64,000 nt of DNA from Flavobacteriales bacterium (GTDB taxonomy: Bacteria > Bacteroidota > Bacteroidia > Flavobacteriales_D > Crocinitomicaceae): the NCBI GenBank assembly GCA_947449575.1, contig CANFRV010000007.1, positions 1-64,000 on the forward strand, read 5' to 3'. Below the pieces are notes generated by a model. The model did no database searches. It was not told the origin of the DNA and worked only from the letters and a program-made list of their open reading frames with translations. This document shows, one piece after another, positions 47,031 to 54,627 of the stretch (positions are counted from its first letter, which is position 1; each line of letters begins with the position of its first letter). Position numbers and translations under genes: made by a program.

Positions 47031-47071
47031 GTAACGGATTGGTTATTTAAACTTAACCGTTACTTTTTTTT
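47031..47071 (+). terminator. rho-independent terminator
   Basis: GTAACGG (47031-47037) pairs with CCGTTAC (47057-47063), with an inner GGTT/AACC stem, and is followed by eight T (47064-47071). It ends the transcript of the coiled-coil gene. Confidence 0.8.
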
Positions 47072-47105
47072 ATTAAAATTTAGAGACACATACGTTTCTT
47101 TATTT

Positions 47106-47113
47106 TAATTTTG
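47106..47113 (+). promoter_or_regulatory. -7 promoter element of the RRM gene
   Basis: TAATTTTG is a perfect TAnnTTTG match between the terminator at 47031 and the ATG at 47153. The -33 candidate (TTTA at 47079-47082) is weak. Confidence 0.5.
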
Positions 47114-47152
47114 TCAACGTTAGGTTTTATTATTAGAAATTATTTAGGTTAG

Positions 47153-47569
47153 ATGGTTAATTTATTTATTGCAAATCTGGATTGGGATATTACTTCAGAA
47201 GATTTAGAATCAACTTTTTCTGCATTTGGTCCAGTTACGTATGCTCATGTGGTATATGACAATGCAACAAAAAGATCAAAAGGATTCGGTTACATCGAAA
47301 TGGTAGAAACAGATCATGGTATTAATGCCATAAATGCATTAAACGGCATGGATATTAATGGCAGGAAATTAGATGTTAAAATTGCTTCTCCAAAAGGGAA
47401 TCGACCTCCAAAAAGCATCCAAAAACCAGTTGCAAAAAAAGTAGAAAAAAAAGCTTTTAACAAATTTGATAGTCGTCAAAAGCCCTACGCACAAAAAGAA
47501 AAAGTAGTGATCAAACCTAATCCCGTCGAAAGAGATAGCGATGGCAAAGTAATTCGTAAAGAAGATTAG
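47153..47569 (+). CDS. RRM-type RNA-binding protein
   Basis: A 138-residue protein with one RNA recognition motif. RNP2 is LFIANL (residues 4-9) and RNP1 is KGFGYIEM (about 43-50), both with the aromatic residues needed to stack on RNA. The C-terminal 55 residues are basic and disordered (Lys, Pro, Arg rich). Small single-RRM proteins are common in Bacteroidota, where they can act as global post-transcriptional regulators. It has its own promoter element. The crotonase gene follows 32 bases downstream. Confidence 0.88.
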   Translation: MVNLFIANLDWDITSEDLESTFSAFGPVTYAHVVYDNATKRSKGFGYIEMVETDHGINAINALNGMDINGRKLDVKIASPKGNRPPKSIQKPVAKKVEKKAFNKFDSRQKPYAQKEKVVIKPNPVERDSDGKVIRKED

Positions 47570-47601
47570 GAAAAGTATTTTCAATTAATAGTTAACATAT
47601 T

Positions 47602-48375
47602 ATGACTGAAGCAATCGAACAAGGTCACGTTCATTCTGAAATTAGCGAAACAGGAATAGCTACGATTGAATTTGGGCATCCATCCAGTAATTCACTTCCA
47701 GGAAAAATACTACAAAAACTTGCCGATACAATCAATTTAATGGGCGAAAACCAAAAAGTAAATGTCATCATTCTCCGTTCCTCGGGCTCCAAAGCTTTTT
47801 GTGCAGGTGCAAGTTTTGATGAATTGATTTCCATCAAAAACTTAGAAGTAGGGAAGATCTTTTTTTCAGGTTTTGCTAACGTAATTAATGCTTGTAGAAA
47901 AAGTCCAAAATTAATTCTAGGGAGAGTTCAAGGAAAAGCAGTTGGAGGTGGTGTTGGTATCGCATCTGCTGTTGATTATTGTTTTGCTACAAAGCATGCA
48001 GATGTAAAACTTTCAGAATTAGCTGTAGGAATAGGTCCTTTTGTTGTTGGACCGGTGATCCAGCGAAAAATAGGTTTATCAGCTATGAGTCAATTAGCCA
48101 TTAATGCAAGCGAATGGCGAACGGCAAATTGGGCATGTAAGCATGGTTTATATTCGGACGTATATGATACAGAAGAAGAAATGGATGTTGAACTAAATAA
48201 ATTAGCTGATAAATTGGCTACTTCAAATCCAGAAGCAATGTCTAAATTAAAATCTATTTTTTGGGAAGGCACCGACCATTGGGATAGTTTATTAATTGAA
48301 AGAGCAGAAATAAGTGGAAAACTAGTATTATCAGACTTCACAATTCAGGCTATCAATTCATTTAAAAATAAATAA
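47602..48375 (+). CDS. enoyl-CoA hydratase/isomerase (crotonase) family protein
   Basis: A 257-residue crotonase-fold protein. The oxyanion-hole segments are clear: KAFCAGASFDEL (about 66-77) and GKAVGGGVGIASAVD (about 112-126). One acidic residue in LSELAVGIGPF could be catalytic. The second Glu of typical hydratases (the AMEMVLTG region) looks replaced by SAMSQLAIN, so isomerase or another activity is possible. The substrate is a CoA thioester, but the pathway is not given by the neighbours. It lies 32 bases after the RRM gene. Confidence 0.82.
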   Translation: MTEAIEQGHVHSEISETGIATIEFGHPSSNSLPGKILQKLADTINLMGENQKVNVIILRSSGSKAFCAGASFDELISIKNLEVGKIFFSGFANVINACRKSPKLILGRVQGKAVGGGVGIASAVDYCFATKHADVKLSELAVGIGPFVVGPVIQRKIGLSAMSQLAINASEWRTANWACKHGLYSDVYDTEEEMDVELNKLADKLATSNPEAMSKLKSIFWEGTDHWDSLLIERAEISGKLVLSDFTIQAINSFKNK

Positions 48376-48438
48376 ATGGTACTAAATGACCGTTAATTGG
48401 ACATTTATACGTAAAAAAGGAATCTTTTTTAAAAATCG

Positions 48439-48470
48439 TTTGTTAATAAACTCTAGAAGTTATATCTTTG
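48439..48470 (+). promoter_or_regulatory. strong promoter of the rplM-rpsI operon
   Basis: TTTG (48439-48442), 20 bases, then TATCTTTG (48463-48470): both elements match the Bacteroidota consensus fully. The start region CACCCCC is identical to that of the rRNA promoter P1 at the left end of the window. Confidence 0.75.
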
Positions 48471-48472
48471 CA

Positions 48473-48516
48473 CCCCCAATTTGGGGTTATTGTCTTATTT
48501 AATTAATAAATTTATT
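48473..48516 (+). promoter_or_regulatory. short rplM leader with 5'-terminal hairpin
   Basis: The predicted RNA opens with CCCCAATTTGGGG (48474-48486), a small hairpin at the very 5' end, then an AT-rich stretch to the GTG start at 48517. It could stabilise the mRNA or act in control of the operon. A ribosomal-protein binding site is possible but not shown. Confidence 0.45.
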
Positions 48517-48972
48517 GTGGATACATTAAGTTACAAAACCATCTCTGGAAACGTAGCAACTGCTAATAAGCAGTGGTTTGTAGTAGATGCTGAGGGCCAA
48601 ACTGTTGGTCGCTTGGCGAGTAAGGTTGCGAAATTGATCCGTGGGAAACACAAAGTCAACTTCACACCTCACGCTGATTGTGGCGATAACGTTATCGTTA
48701 TCAATGCAGAAAAAGTATCTTTTTCAGGTACTAAACTTGTTAACAAAGAATACGTTCGATATACAGGATATCCTGGTGGACAACGTTTCACGTCAGCAGA
48801 AGAGATGTTAAAAAAACATCCAGAACGTTTGATTGAGAAAGCTGTTAAAGGTATGTTGCCTAAGAACAAGCTTGGAAGCCGTTTATTCACTAATTTAAAA
48901 GTGTATGTAGGTGGAAAGCATGATCAAGAAGCTCAAAAACCGCAAGTATTTAACCTTGATACATTCAAATAA
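48517..48972 (+). CDS. rplM: 50S ribosomal protein L13
   Basis: A 151-residue large-subunit protein. The family features are WFVVDAEGQTVGRLASKVA, FTPHADCGDNVIVINAEK and GYPGGQR, then AVKGMLPKNKLGSRLF. The start is GTG at 48517 (MDTLSYKTI), which gives the normal Bacteroidota length and N-terminus. The in-frame TTG at 48481 lies inside the leader hairpin and is rejected. One base separates the stop codon from rpsI, the conserved L13-S9 pair. Confidence 0.96.
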   Translation: MDTLSYKTISGNVATANKQWFVVDAEGQTVGRLASKVAKLIRGKHKVNFTPHADCGDNVIVINAEKVSFSGTKLVNKEYVRYTGYPGGQRFTSAEEMLKKHPERLIEKAVKGMLPKNKLGSRLFTNLKVYVGGKHDQEAQKPQVFNLDTFK

Positions 48973-48973
48973 A

Positions 48974-49360
48974 ATGGAAGTAATAAACGCATTAGGAAGA
49001 AGAAAAACATCTGTTGCTCGTGTTTACCTATCAAAAGGTACGGGAGCAGTAACTGTAAATAAAAAAGATTATAAGGTAGCATTCCCTATAACTGTTCTTC
49101 AAGCAAAAATTGAACGTCCTTTTCAATTAACAGATACTATCGGTCAATATGACGTAGCAGTAAATGTATTTGGAGGCGGTATCAATGGCCAAGCAGAAGC
49201 TATCCGTTTAGGAATTGCTCGTGCTTTGGTGAAAGTTGCTGAAGAAAATAAAACGTTGTTAAAAGCTGAAGGCTTGATGACACGTGACCCAAGAATGGTT
49301 GAACGTAAAAAACCAGGACAACCGAAAGCTCGTAAGAAATTTCAGTTCTCTAAACGTTAA
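48974..49360 (+). CDS. rpsI: 30S ribosomal protein S9
   Basis: A 128-residue small-subunit protein. It begins MEVINALGRRKTSVARVYL, contains the central NVFGGGINGQAEAIRLGIARAL, and ends with the basic tail RKKFQFSKR that reaches the decoding centre. The ATG at 48974 gives the proper N-terminus. An upstream in-frame ATG at 48911 lies within rplM. It is co-transcribed with rplM. The structured rpsB leader follows. Confidence 0.97.
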   Translation: MEVINALGRRKTSVARVYLSKGTGAVTVNKKDYKVAFPITVLQAKIERPFQLTDTIGQYDVAVNVFGGGINGQAEAIRLGIARALVKVAEENKTLLKAEGLMTRDPRMVERKKPGQPKARKKFQFSKR

Positions 49361-49380
49361 TACTTTATTTTGGCGATTGT

Positions 49381-49436
49381 TTAGTACCCAAGCATTAGAG
49401 CACCCGCAATTTGCCCCTCTTATGCTGACATACTAA
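49381..49436 (+). promoter_or_regulatory. structured RNA leader before rpsB (candidate)
   Basis: Three nested complementary pairs: TTAGTA (49381-49386) with TACTAA (49431-49436), AGCAT (49391-49395) with ATGCT (49422-49426), and AGAG (49397-49400) with CTCT (49417-49420). The C-rich apical part is unpaired. It lies 30 bases before the rpsB start, where feedback control by S2 acts in other bacteria. That it binds S2 is inference. Confidence 0.5.
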
Positions 49437-49465
49437 AGGAACGTAAACAATTAAAACACATTAAA

Positions 49466-50299
49466 ATGTCAAAAATAACTTTTGAAAAATTATTAGAAGC
49501 AGGTGCTCATTTTGGTCACCAGAAAAGAAAATGGAACCCGGCAATGGCGCCGTATATCTTTGAAGAAAAAAAAGGTATCCATATCATTGATTTAAATAAG
49601 ACAATAGCGCATCTTGATCAAGCTTGTGCGGCAATGAAACAAATTGCTAAGTCGGGTAAAAAGATTCTTTTCGTTGCTACAAAAAAACAAGCAAAAAATA
49701 TCATCACTGATAGTGTAAAAGACTTAAACATGCCTTACGTTACTGAACGTTGGTCAGGTGGAATGTTAACAAACTTTCAAACAACTCGTAAATCTATTCG
49801 TAAAATGTCAATTATTGACAAAATGAAAACAGATGGTACTTGGGAAACTTTGAATAAACGTGAACGTCTTTTTAAACAACGTCAACGTGATAAATTAGAG
49901 AAAAACTTTGGTTCTATCGTTGATATGACTCGTCAACCAGCTGCAATTTTTATTGTAGATATCTTGAAAGAGCATATTGCTTTAGCTGAAGCTAAACGTT
50001 TGAATATCCCAACTTTCGCAATGGTTGATACGAATTCAAATCCTCGTTTAGTAGATTTCCCTATTCCTGCAAATGATGATGCTACTAAATCAATTTCTAT
50101 TATTATGGAAGCGATTTGTGACTCTATCAGAGAAGGTCTAGAAGATCGTAAAAACTCTAAAGATAAAGCTGATGCTGACGATGAGACAGCTGCAACAAAA
50201 GAAGCTAGTGCTGAAAAAGCGGTTGAAGTGACTGCTGAAGCAGATGTTGAAGTAGTTGCTGAAAAACCAGCGACTGAAGAAACAGAGAAAAAAGATTAA
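49466..50299 (+). CDS. rpsB: 30S ribosomal protein S2
   Basis: A 277-residue small-subunit protein. Family features are LLEAGAHFGHQKRKWNP, VTERWSGGMLTNFQT and NIPTFAMVDTNSNP. The last 45 residues are an acidic tail rich in Ala, Glu and Asp, longer than in Escherichia coli and typical of some Bacteroidota. rpsB and tsf are adjacent (15 bases), the conserved pair. The upstream gap carries a candidate RNA leader. Confidence 0.97.
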   Translation: MSKITFEKLLEAGAHFGHQKRKWNPAMAPYIFEEKKGIHIIDLNKTIAHLDQACAAMKQIAKSGKKILFVATKKQAKNIITDSVKDLNMPYVTERWSGGMLTNFQTTRKSIRKMSIIDKMKTDGTWETLNKRERLFKQRQRDKLEKNFGSIVDMTRQPAAIFIVDILKEHIALAEAKRLNIPTFAMVDTNSNPRLVDFPIPANDDATKSISIIMEAICDSIREGLEDRKNSKDKADADDETAATKEASAEKAVEVTAEADVEVVAEKPATEETEKKD

Positions 50300-50314
50300 T
50301 TTAACTTTCTAAAT

Positions 50315-51154
50315 ATGGAAACTATGGCAATTACAGCGTCAGAAGTTAATAAATTACGTCAACAAACAGGTGCAGGTATGATGGACTGCAAAAACGCACT
50401 TGTTGAAGCAAATGGCGATTTTGAAGTAGCTACAGATTTACTTCGTAAAAAAGGTCAAAAAATAGCTGCAAAAAGAGGAGATAATGATGCAAACGAAGGT
50501 TTTGTTTTAGCTCAGGCTTCTTCAGATTCTAAAACAGGAGTTATCATGACACTTAATTGTGAAACAGATTTCGTTGCCAAAAATGCAAGTTTTGGTACAT
50601 TTGTTCAGTCATTAATGGATATTGCTCTTTCAAACAAACCTTCTACAACAGAAGAAATGAAAGCTTTAAAATTTGATGACAAATTATCAGTAGAAGAAAA
50701 AATCGTTGAACATATTGGTGTAATTGGTGAGAAATTAGTTCTTTCAAATTATTCTTTAATTTCAGCTGATAAAGTTGTTGCTTACAATCACCCAGGAAAT
50801 CAATTAGCTACAATTGTTGCTTTAAATAGTGGTTCTGAGGTGGCTGAAGATGCTGGGAAACAAGTTGCAATGCAAGTTGCTGCAATGAATCCTTTAGCTT
50901 TAAACAAAGAAGGTATTGATCAATCTACTATCGACCGTGAATTAGAGGTTGGTAAAGAATTAGCAATACAAGAAGGTAAACCAGCAGAAATGGCTGATAA
51001 AATTGCTCAAGGACGATTAAATAAATTCTTTGCTGAAAGCACTTTATTAAGTCAACCATTTGTGCGTGACAACAAACTTTCAGTTGAACAATTTTTAAAT
51101 TCATCTGAAAAAGGATTAACTGTTGTTGATTTCAAACGTTTCTCTTTAAGTTAA
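50315..51154 (+). CDS. tsf: elongation factor Ts
   Basis: A 279-residue nucleotide exchange factor for EF-Tu. The N-terminal domain is clear (VNKLRQQTGAGMMDCKNAL, then LRKKGQKIAAKR), as is the core with NCETDFVAKN. Start codons at 50315 and 50324 (MAITASEVN) are both possible; the second resembles the family better. It follows rpsB closely and is followed by a terminator. Confidence 0.97.
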   Translation: METMAITASEVNKLRQQTGAGMMDCKNALVEANGDFEVATDLLRKKGQKIAAKRGDNDANEGFVLAQASSDSKTGVIMTLNCETDFVAKNASFGTFVQSLMDIALSNKPSTTEEMKALKFDDKLSVEEKIVEHIGVIGEKLVLSNYSLISADKVVAYNHPGNQLATIVALNSGSEVAEDAGKQVAMQVAAMNPLALNKEGIDQSTIDRELEVGKELAIQEGKPAEMADKIAQGRLNKFFAESTLLSQPFVRDNKLSVEQFLNSSEKGLTVVDFKRFSLS

Positions 51155-51170
51155 GATAAAATAAAACTAT

Positions 51171-51203
51171 AAAAAAAGCTGGATCTATGATCTGGCTTTT
51201 TTT
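51171..51203 (+). terminator. rho-independent terminator after tsf
   Basis: An A7-GC arm and a GC-T7 arm surround an inner GATC/GATC stem. The 3' arm is the T-run. It ends the ribosomal operon before the pyrH promoter. Confidence 0.8.
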
Positions 51204-51302
51204 ATGAAGAATTTTTACAGAAGATAAAATAGATTCGCCCAAAGTGCTATATAAATTAATCCTTAAAAGTCTTTTGTCGTGAAGTCTTTTGTCTAAAATA
51301 AC

Positions 51303-51310
51303 TATATTTG
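51303..51310 (+). promoter_or_regulatory. -7 promoter element of pyrH
   Basis: TATATTTG is a perfect TAnnTTTG match 22 bases before the ATG at 51333. TTTG copies upstream (51273-51276 and 51288-51291) do not have ideal spacing. Confidence 0.55.
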
Positions 51311-51332
51311 CATCACCTCAAAGAAAAAAACA

Positions 51333-52040
51333 ATGAAATACAAACGTATACTCTTAAAGCTCAGCGGTGAATCGCTAATGGGTGACAAACAATTTGGAAT
51401 TGACAACAATCGACTAAACGCTTATGCGAATGAAATTAAAGAAATTCACGATTTGGGAGTTGAAATTGCAATTGTAATCGGTGGAGGGAATATTTTTAGA
51501 GGAGTGCAAGCGGAAGAAGGTGGAATGGATAGAACGCATGGAGATTACATGGGTATGCTAGCGACAATGATTAATAGTATGGCATTACAAGCTGCACTAG
51601 AATCAGCAGGCGTAAGCACTCGTCTTCAATCAGCCATCGAAATGAAAGAAATTTCTGAACCTTTCGTTAGAAGAAGAGCTGTTCGTCATTTAGAAAAAGG
51701 TAGAGTTGTCATTTTTGGTGCCGGTACTGGAAATCCATTTTTTACGACAGATTCTGCAGCCTCTTTAAGAGCAATTGAAATTAATGCTGAAGTTATTTTA
51801 AAAGGAACCCGCGTTGATGGTATTTATACAGCAGACCCGGAAAAAGATAAAACTGCCACCAAATATGACTTCATTACATTTGATGATGTTTATAGCAAGG
51901 GTTTGAATGTAATGGACATGACTGCTTTTACTCTTTGTAAAGAAAATGATTTACCAATCATTGTATTTGACATGGACACACCTGGGAATTTCAGGAAATT
52001 AATGGAAGGGAATCAAGTTGGCACAATTGTGAGGAATTAA
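51333..52040 (+). CDS. pyrH: UMP kinase
   Basis: A 235-residue bacterial-type uridylate kinase that phosphorylates UMP to UDP. Family motifs are [21 protein letters not shown], the [14 protein letters not shown] helix and [16 protein letters not shown]. It has its own promoter element and a terminator upstream. frr follows 18 bases later, the usual pyrH-frr pair. Confidence 0.96.
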   Translation: MKYKRILLKLSGESLMGDKQFGIDNNRLNAYANEIKEIHDLGVEIAIVIGGGNIFRGVQAEEGGMDRTHGDYMGMLATMINSMALQAALESAGVSTRLQSAIEMKEISEPFVRRRAVRHLEKGRVVIFGAGTGNPFFTTDSAASLRAIEINAEVILKGTRVDGIYTADPEKDKTATKYDFITFDDVYSKGLNVMDMTAFTLCKENDLPIIVFDMDTPGNFRKLMEGNQVGTIVRN

Positions 52041-52058
52041 AATTGAAAATTAACGAAA

Positions 52059-52622
52059 ATGGTAGAAGATCTTCAAATGATTTATGACGATTTTAGAAGT
52101 TCAGGAAAAAAAACTCTTGAACATTTAGAATCTGAACTTCAAAAAATTCGCGCAAGCAAAGCAACTCCTTCTATGCTGCAAAGTGTAATGGTTGAATATT
52201 ATGGAGTACCTACTCCACTCTCAAAAGTAGCGAATGTAAATACAATGGATGCCCGAACATTGACAGTTCAAGCGTGGGAAAGAAATATTTTAAATGACAT
52301 CGTAAAAGCCATTATAAATGCAAATTTAGGATTTGCACCGCAAAACAATGGAGAAATGATCATCATCAACGTACCTGCTTTAACAGAAGAACGTAGAAGA
52401 GAACTCGTTAAAAGAGGGAAATCAGAAGGCGAAAATGGAAAAGTGGTTATCAGAAATCACCGAAAAGATGCAATCGATATGGTGAAAGATCTAAAAAGCG
52501 ATGGTCTCTCTGAGGATATGGCGAAAGATGCTGAGGGCGAAATTCAAAATATTACCAATCACTATATTAAAAAAATTGATGATCTTATTGACTCGAAGGA
52601 AAAAGACATTATGACGATATAA
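52059..52622 (+). CDS. frr: ribosome recycling factor
   Basis: A 187-residue protein that splits post-termination ribosomes with EF-G. Family features are LEHLESELQKIRASKATPSM, VEYYGVPTPLSKVANV, the central VPALTEERRRELVKR and a helical C-terminus. The start at 52059 gives the typical N-terminal helix. A 14-base tandem repeat begins right after its stop codon. Confidence 0.96.
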   Translation: MVEDLQMIYDDFRSSGKKTLEHLESELQKIRASKATPSMLQSVMVEYYGVPTPLSKVANVNTMDARTLTVQAWERNILNDIVKAIINANLGFAPQNNGEMIIINVPALTEERRRELVKRGKSEGENGKVVIRNHRKDAIDMVKDLKSDGLSEDMAKDAEGEIQNITNHYIKKIDDLIDSKEKDIMTI

Positions 52623-52625
52623 GTG

Positions 52626-52663
52626 GGTATTGGGTGTTAGGTATTGGGTGTTAGGTATTTGGG
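52626..52663. repeat. 14-bp G-rich tandem repeat after frr
   Basis: About 2.6 copies of GGTATTGGGTGTTA between the convergent frr and OmpA genes. The plus strand contains four GGG runs (52625-52627, 52632-52634, 52646-52648 and 52661-52663) and almost no C. No normal hairpin terminator is seen in this gap. Confidence 0.7.
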
Positions 52664-52691
52664 TTGAGTTAAAATATCGAATCAATTAAAT

Positions 52692-53876
52692 CTACTGTAC
52701 TTTGATTTCCACTCTCCTATTCATCTGCTCTTCATACGCCAATTTGGGTTTTGGATAAATCGGTCTAGTATTTCCAAAACCAACGGCTGTCATTCGATCC
52801 TTATTTATCCCATTACTCACCAAATAATTGTACACCCTTTTTGCACGTGCTTCTGAAAGTCTCTGACCGGCAAATGAATTGTCATCTAGAGCAAATACAT
52901 GCCCTTGAATTTCGATTTTGACCTCAGAATTTAATGCCATAAAATCTTTTAATCGTTGCAATTTTCCTTCAGATGTAGGAGTGAAATCACTTGACCCAGG
53001 ATGAAATTCTATTTCTTCAATCTGTAAACTTTTTCCCTGTTTCAATGGCTCTAACCAAATTGTAAATTCACTCTCTAAATTCGCTACTACATTCTCGGTT
53101 CTGTCCGCAAAGAAATATCCTTTGGCATCACATTTAATGGTTACTTTTCCGTTTTTTGAAATAACAAAATAGAAATCACTTCCCATATACAAGGCAGAAA
53201 CAGTTTTTAATCCTGATATCGTTAAATTTGAAATAACAGGAAAACCAGTTGCAGCATCTCTCACAACGACATGAAAGGCAGGAGTAAATTCATCATCTCT
53301 CAAATCAACTACCTTGGTTTCCCCTTTGCTATTGGGATCAGAGTTATTTAAAACCTCATAATTAAACACAAGTTTTAGTCGCTCTTTGCTTTTTTCAACG
53401 GTATTAAATAACAAAATTATTTTTTGACCTTCTCGTAACTCTAGAGAATATAATTGATCTTCATTTGGGGTTTTGTTCAACGCTACACTCGAACTAGATG
53501 ACTTGATTATTAAACGTTTAATATCTGCAATACCTCTATGGATTTCATCACAAACATCATTTAAACTTTGTTCAAAGATGACCATTTGTATGAATCCTGT
53601 ATTAATTGACGCATCCAAATTAATAACTCCATCAAACGGCGCAATAAATGAACACCAAATAGAATTATTTTCTGCAACGCTGTCCAAAGAAGGATAGGCT
53701 GCAATATCTTTAATGAAGCCTCCTTGCCCTGTAAATTGAATTGAAAAAACCCCTGGTTCAATGATGTTTATGCTTCCATCACAATCTGAAATTACCTCAG
53801 AAACAAAATTTTCCTGTGAAAAACACTGTATTCCACTAGAAATTATTATCAGAAAACAAAGTAAAGCTTTTTTCAT
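52692..53876 (-). CDS. OmpA family outer-membrane/periplasmic protein
   Basis: A 394-residue protein. It has a signal peptide (MKKALLCFLIIISSGIQCFS) and an N-terminal beta-rich domain (about 25-190). A small carboxypeptidase-regulatory-like module follows (about 195-275), then a C-terminal OmpA domain (about 285-394) with IEIQGHVFALDDNSFAGQRLS and ending MNRRVEIKVQ. It should bind peptidoglycan through the OmpA part. A perfect -7 element at 53891-53898 excludes the earlier ATG at 53927 and fixes the start at 53876. Confidence 0.85.
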   Translation of the reverse strand: MKKALLCFLIIISSGIQCFSQENFVSEVISDCDGSINIIEPGVFSIQFTGQGGFIKDIAAYPSLDSVAENNSIWCSFIAPFDGVINLDASINTGFIQMVIFEQSLNDVCDEIHRGIADIKRLIIKSSSSSVALNKTPNEDQLYSLELREGQKIILLFNTVEKSKERLKLVFNYEVLNNSDPNSKGETKVVDLRDDEFTPAFHVVVRDAATGFPVISNLTISGLKTVSALYMGSDFYFVISKNGKVTIKCDAKGYFFADRTENVVANLESEFTIWLEPLKQGKSLQIEEIEFHPGSSDFTPTSEGKLQRLKDFMALNSEVKIEIQGHVFALDDNSFAGQRLSEARAKRVYNYLVSNGINKDRMTAVGFGNTRPIYPKPKLAYEEQMNRRVEIKVQ

Positions 53877-53890
53877 AGCAAGTGAATGTA

Positions 53891-53898
53891 CAAATATA
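53891..53898 (-). promoter_or_regulatory. -7 promoter element of the OmpA gene
   Basis: TATATTTG on the minus strand, 15 bases before the ATG at 53876. A TTTG copy at 53925-53928 is too far (26 bases) for the usual spacing. The leader would be very short. Confidence 0.5.
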
Positions 53899-54060
53899 CT
53901 AAATGATTTAAAAAAAATAAAACACAAATGGAATTATAAGTGAAATTAAAGTGTTTAATTACGAATCTAACGAATAGGTTATTAATACGTTACGTGTAAA
54001 CGAAATAATTTGAACTTTTATCACAAACAGTTGTACCGTGTAAAAACTAAAATTTAAAGT

Positions 54061-54594
54061 ATGAAAAAAGTACTAATTATTGTGTCTGTAATTTTCCTAA
54101 ATAACTCAATTACCCTTTCTCAAACAAAATCAATCGCCCATAGAAGTCATAGTGGAAATGACTACTCAGAAGGATTCAAAAGTAATGACAACTTTGGAAT
54201 AAATCTTGATTATCAATATGAAATGGAAAAAAGGATGCTTCAAATAGATTCCGTAAATTTCTACCTTAGGCGAAAAAATGAAATGTCTAACATCCACCTG
54301 TATGAAATAGACAGTGTCGTAAAACTTTCAGATACTAGCATCATTGAAATGTCTTACAATAGAAAAGATACCGTCTATCTTAATCCATACATTGAACATA
54401 AATCAATTGAAGAAATTGTAACACTTTATCCAAAAAAAATCACATTAATAGGTTTTGACGAAAAGAAACTAAAAAAGGAAAATAAAAAAGCCAAATCAAA
54501 TAATCAAAATGGAATCCATTGGTTAGTTGGATTCATAGTGATTTTAGGGATCACCTTTTCTTCTATAAATTTAAAATTTCATGGTAGAAAATAG
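54061..54594 (+). CDS. unknown secreted or membrane protein
   Basis: A 177-residue protein with a signal peptide (ending ITLSQ), a polar middle with many Asp, Asn and Tyr, and one C-terminal hydrophobic segment (WLVGFIVILGITFSSI, about 150-166). The last residues are basic. It is probably anchored in the inner membrane with the middle part in the periplasm. No family is recognised. The DoxX-like gene follows 33 bases later and may be co-transcribed. Confidence 0.6.
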   Translation: MKKVLIIVSVIFLNNSITLSQTKSIAHRSHSGNDYSEGFKSNDNFGINLDYQYEMEKRMLQIDSVNFYLRRKNEMSNIHLYEIDSVVKLSDTSIIEMSYNRKDTVYLNPYIEHKSIEEIVTLYPKKITLIGFDEKKLKKENKKAKSNNQNGIHWLVGFIVILGITFSSINLKFHGRK

Positions 54595-54627
54595 TTGATT
54601 TAAAAATACTAAAAACTGATTACCAAT

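Noticed and set aside
48481-48516. TTG start for L13 that would add 12 residues
   Set aside because: It lies inside the 5' hairpin at the predicted transcript start. The GTG at 48517 gives the normal Bacteroidota N-terminus MDTLSYKTI.
53944-53960. Palindrome AATTAAA-GTG-TTTAATT upstream of the unknown gene at 54061
   Set aside because: The stem is all A/T with a 3-base loop in AT-rich DNA, which easily arises by chance. There is no T-run or partner copy.
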